A stretch of DNA of 64,000 nt from Caldora sp965222765 (GTDB lineage: Bacteria; Cyanobacteriota; Cyanobacteriia; Cyanobacteriales; Coleofasciculaceae): positions 1 through 64,000 of the forward strand of contig CBDCVG010000104.1 of the NCBI GenBank assembly GCA_965222765.1. The letters are read 5' to 3'. Within the stretch, counting starts at the first letter, position 1. Each line of letters starts with the position of its first letter. The notes under the pieces were generated by a model. The model worked only from the letters and a program-made list of their open reading frames with translations, made no database searches and had not been told where the DNA came from. Positions 61,901 through 64,000 of this stretch are shown piece after piece. The position numbers and the translations under genes were made by a program.

Positions 61901-64000
61901 ATGAATAACTTTAGTTGTGAAGACATTTCCTTAAACTGGTTTCCCTTAGATCATGTGGGAGGCATAGTGATGTTTCATCTGAGGGATATCTATTTGGGAT
62001 GTCAACAAATCCATGCTCCAACAGAAATGGTGTTGCAAGCACCAACGAAGTGGTTGGATTGGATTTCCCAGTATGGGGTGACGATAACTTGGGCTCCTAA
62101 TTTTGCCTATGGATTAGTCATTGAAAAAATTGAACAGCTATCAAAACAAGGAAAATCAACAGAGTCTAAATGGAATTTATCTTCGCTAAAATTTATTCTC
62201 AATGCAGGGGAAGCGATTGTTGCCAAAACTACCAGAATATTTTTAGAACTACTGATTCCCTTTGAGCTACCAGTTCAAGCAATGCATCCAGCTTGGGGCA
62301 TGTCAGAAACTTCTTCAGCAGTAACATTTGCAGATAAATTTCGGTTGGAGATAACAACAAATGAGCAAAAGTTTGTAGAAGTAGGAGCGCCCACACCCGG
62401 TACAAAAATCCGCATTGTAGATCATCAAAACCACATTGTCGCAGAAGGTAAAATTGGGAATGTACAAATACAAGGAGTATCAGTCACATCAGGTTATCAG
62501 CAAAATCCAGCAGCTACCCAAGAGGCTTTTACAGTAGATGGTTGGTTTAATACGGGGGATTTAGGATTTCTCAAAGAGGGAAGTTTAACTATTACTGGAC
62601 GACAAAAAGATGTTATTATTGTTAATGGTCTCAATTATTACAGCCATGAAATAGAGGCAGTTGTCGAGGAATTATCAGGAATAGAAGTTTCTTATACAGC
62701 AGCCTGTGCCATTCGAGATGAGCAAGCAGATACAGACAAATTAGCCATATTTTTTAGTACACAGAAAGCAGTTGAGCAAGAGTTGGTAAATCTGCTCCAA
62801 GAAATTCGATCTGTCGTCGTTCAATCTATCGGTATTAATCCAGATTATTTACTTCCTGTAGACCCAGAAATTATTCCCAAGACAGCTATTGGAAAAATCC
62901 AACGCACACAACTCAAACATTTTTTTGAAGCGGGTGAGTTCAGGTCGATTCAGAAACAGGTTGATCTTTTACTAACTAATACTAATACGTTTCCTAACTG
63001 GTTCTACCGCCAAGTTTGGCGACCCAAAGAAGCTACAATTAATCAGTATTCAATTCAGCATGGGCTAACTTTAGTCTTTAGTGATAGTTTAGGCTTAGGC
63101 AACTTGTTGTTGCAAAAGTTAGAAAAAAGTCATCAGCATTACATCCAAGTAGAAGCAGGTTCCGAATGGGCAAAAATCAGTGATAGTCACTACTTACTTG
63201 TGCTGGGTAAACAACAGCATTATCAACAGCTATTGGAGTCAATAGTAGCTACCAAAACAAGGATTAGCAGGATAATCTATCTAACTCAATATCAGGAATA
63301 TAGAGAAGAAACTGTCAATATAGAGAACCCAGAACAGTATTACTGCCAAGGAATTTATAGTTTATTACATTTAGTTCAAGGTTTAGAAAACATCCAAGGC
63401 ACACAACATCAGGTACAACTATTGTGTGTCAGCAGTTACAGTCAGTCAGTTGTAGAGACAGACAAAGTAGTTTGTGCTAAAGCCACGATACTAGGTTTGT
63501 TGAAAACCATCCCCCAAGAAATGCCTTGGTTAAGCTGTCGTCACATTGACTTACCTGTAGCTGATTTGGAGTTCAATGGTAGTTATCTATGGCAAGAGTT
63601 GTGTAATGTTTCGCCAGAACTAGAAATAGCCTATCGAGAAGGAAAGCGTTTAGTCTCAGGTCTAGAAGCAGTGAATCTGGCATCAAAACCTCAACAGGAA
63701 TTACCTTTTAAACCGGGGGGTATTTATCTACTTAGTGGGGGATTAGGAGGAATAGGCAGAGAAGTTGCCAAATATCTGTTAGAGCATTATCAGGCAAAAC
63801 TAATATTGGTAGGTAGAACATCCTTATCGGAACGAAATACGGAGGCTAGGGATGAACTTTCAGACAAAAATCAAGCCTATCAACAATTGCAGCAGTTAGG
63901 GAAAGTTATCTATCAAGCTGTAGATATCTGTAATTTATCCCAGCTGCAACAATTAGTAGACAAGGCGCTATCAGCATGGGGAGGTAAGTTAGATGGAGTA
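58958..64000 (+). CDS. NRPS: docking-C-(A remnant)-A-KR, 3' end outside window
   Basis: The frame is open from ATG 58958 to the window edge (1681 codons). A TubC-like docking segment (1-55) leads to a condensation domain with HHIINDG (about 198). Next, at about 510-690, comes only the end of an adenylation domain: YILDTHQQLVPLGVGGEMYI, GRRINLQEIETALRSHPEIK and LPLTASGQIDEKAL, without the ATP-binding core. A complete AMP-forming domain follows, with LTSGSTGMPKAVMQTH (about 953), NTGDLGFLKEGSLTITGRQ and KTAIGKIQR. Then a ketoreductase starts (SGGLGGIGREVAKYLL, about 1590). A-KR pairs in NRPSs load an alpha-keto acid and reduce it to an alpha-hydroxy acid. The C domain would join it to the beta-amino acyl chain. 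The carrier domain lies beyond the window. Confidence 0.88.
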   Translation, partial: MNNLVEFLQDISNQGWQLWSENEQLCYDAPKNQSTDSILATLKQHKTEILQLLSNIELAQTYRLQPVAFPLTEAQKQFWFLDQLEENSRQAYIDQVCLELEGALDWHTIEQAIQKIVERHESLRTRIDPEGNFQEVLPAVNMQVPLIDFSNLSTSDRNSQVAAWLEGEIQKPFNLSQAPLLRAYVLKLEEKLHWLILRIHHIINDGLSIEIILKELAAFYSAQHEGKVCQLEPPMQFREYVEWQNQISQTEAMAASESYWLAKFSDSIPVLDLPNDRSRPSLMTYGGSRQTLKLDGGFFEDIKRVSRQQGCTLFMTLLATYKILLSKLTNEADIVIGTPARGRALEGSDNLIGYCNNVLPIKSNIDEALTFSEFLIKIRGILLDDYQNQDYPFPKLLNKLNLERDPSRPVLVSTLFNLDRIQIVPSMSGLKTKLVPTPKKFVPYDLVLDITETEDQLLFKLDYNLDLFDDATIKRWLGHYQTLLEAIVTNPEQKVAQLPLLTVAEQQELLAICENPNNNHCLPLSSSNNLPIYILDTHQQLVPLGVGGEMYITASRQDACSTNLQQWDTSPDSCDIYKHPQLGLLRKTQLWGCRLGDGSLEWRGNVHRLATVKGRRINLQEIETALRSHPEIKDCYVLVKEQQLVAYLEVSQALSTESISTQLKSQLPREMQPDAYVLVFALPLTASGQIDEKALGSLEVIDSQLREGWEEKLRSYPQIEQAAVVVQPKTGKAPPPVHILDLVPEKAIAGIFSATTTAGELEVEVASQPKNLATVVPAFSDGGQLIIPEDAPPTLVAALQRAAAQHSERGIIYINSDGTESLQSYGDLLQNAQRILAGLRKLGLKPQDKVIFQLQRNQDFISAFWGCVLGGFIPVPVSIARSYDQPNSTLSKLQNSWDMLGEPLVLTDIQLAPKLQNSFLGLNLEIETIERLQQCEPDSNWHNSKPEDLAILLLTSGSTGMPKAVMQTHRSLLSRSAATAQMNNFSCEDISLNWFPLDHVGGIVMFHLRDIYLGCQQIHAPTEMVLQAPTKWLDWISQYGVTITWAPNFAYGLVIEKIEQLSKQGKSTESKWNLSSLKFILNAGEAIVAKTTRIFLELLIPFELPVQAMHPAWGMSETSSAVTFADKFRLEITTNEQKFVEVGAPTPGTKIRIVDHQNHIVAEGKIGNVQIQGVSVTSGYQQNPAATQEAFTVDGWFNTGDLGFLKEGSLTITGRQKDVIIVNGLNYYSHEIEAVVEELSGIEVSYTAACAIRDEQADTDKLAIFFSTQKAVEQELVNLLQEIRSVVVQSIGINPDYLLPVDPEIIPKTAIGKIQRTQLKHFFEAGEFRSIQKQVDLLLTNTNTFPNWFYRQVWRPKEATINQYSIQHGLTLVFSDSLGLGNLLLQKLEKSHQHYIQVEAGSEWAKISDSHYLLVLGKQQHYQQLLESIVATKTRISRIIYLTQYQEYREETVNIENPEQYYCQGIYSLLHLVQGLENIQGTQHQVQLLCVSSYSQSVVETDKVVCAKATILGLLKTIPQEMPWLSCRHIDLPVADLEFNGSYLWQELCNVSPELEIAYREGKRLVSGLEAVNLASKPQQELPFKPGGIYLLSGGLGGIGREVAKYLLEHYQAKLILVGRTSLSERNTEARDELSDKNQAYQQLQQLGKVIYQAVDICNLSQLQQLVDKALSAWGGKLDGV
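60622..60642. repeat. Palindromic repeat inside the NRPS coding region
   Basis: A copy of the CAGGCAAGATGCCTG-TCCAC repeat lies in frame in the A-domain remnant and is translated as part of SRQDACSTN. The other copies, at 30115, 38221 and 40379, are all intergenic. Confidence 0.85.

Overview
The window comes from a filamentous cyanobacterium, probably of the Moorena/Lyngbya/Okeania type. The evidence is the frequent HIP1 octamer (GCGATCGC), cyanobacterial genes such as pcxA, ferredoxin-dependent nirA, a DUF5340 protein and a cyanobacterial TRADD-N-associated 2TM protein, many short palindromic and heptad repeats, IS200/IS605-type elements, and a lipopeptide gene cluster at the right edge. The genus is an inference; no marker gene here fixes it.

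Layout. 1-16 kb is mostly chromosomal: a truncated unknown ORF, a decayed brnTA toxin-antitoxin pair, a squalene/phytoene synthase, murA, tRNA-Leu(CAG), a SpoU-type rRNA methyltransferase, lpdA, a solo TnpB element 58 bp upstream of trpC, a class V aminotransferase, a GH57/DUF3536 glycosidase and a Ca2+/H+ antiporter. 16-24 kb is a decaying type I restriction-modification locus. hsdR and hsdS are open, hsdM is broken by an insertion and a large internal deletion, and a DUF1016 (YhcG-like) nuclease gene is frameshifted. A DUF559 gene flanked by palindromes lies between hsdS and hsdR. 24-34 kb returns to chromosomal genes: a RecB/UvrD-like ATPase carrying a translated heptad DNA repeat, pcxA, nirA with a recognisable NtcA promoter, a DivIVA-like gene with coaD, and an EF-G paralogue. 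34-46 kb is accessory: Uma2, a VapBC-like pair between 77-bp direct repeats, two AAA-like (AAA_35) ATPases, one with a membrane segment, coiled coil and PEP-CTERM-like tail and one with an N-terminal HTH, a TRADD-N-associated 2TM protein, an ArsB-type permease, a superfamily 2 helicase, a Pmp3 peptide, an IS630 relic and a Ser/Thr kinase. An ABC-F gene follows.

49.3 kb to the end is a co-directional biosynthetic cluster: fatty acyl-AMP ligase, membrane desaturase, stand-alone ACP, a 2021-residue PKS (KS-AT-ACP-CMT-AMT) and an NRPS (C, truncated A remnant, complete A, KR) that runs off the window. The first three genes have the JamA-JamB-JamC layout known for making terminal alkynes or alkenes on an ACP. 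The PKS would add two carbons, a methyl group and an amino group, giving an alpha-methyl-beta-amino fatty acid such as the 3-amino-2-methyl-7-octynoic type. The A-KR pair suggests that the next unit is an alpha-hydroxy acid made from an alpha-keto acid. A cyclic lipodepsipeptide is therefore the most likely product, but this is inference from domain order.

The two most interesting regions are this cluster and the AAA-like / HTH-AAA / 2TM island at 35.7-40.1 kb. The island's components resemble those of predicted cyanobacterial signalling or conflict systems.
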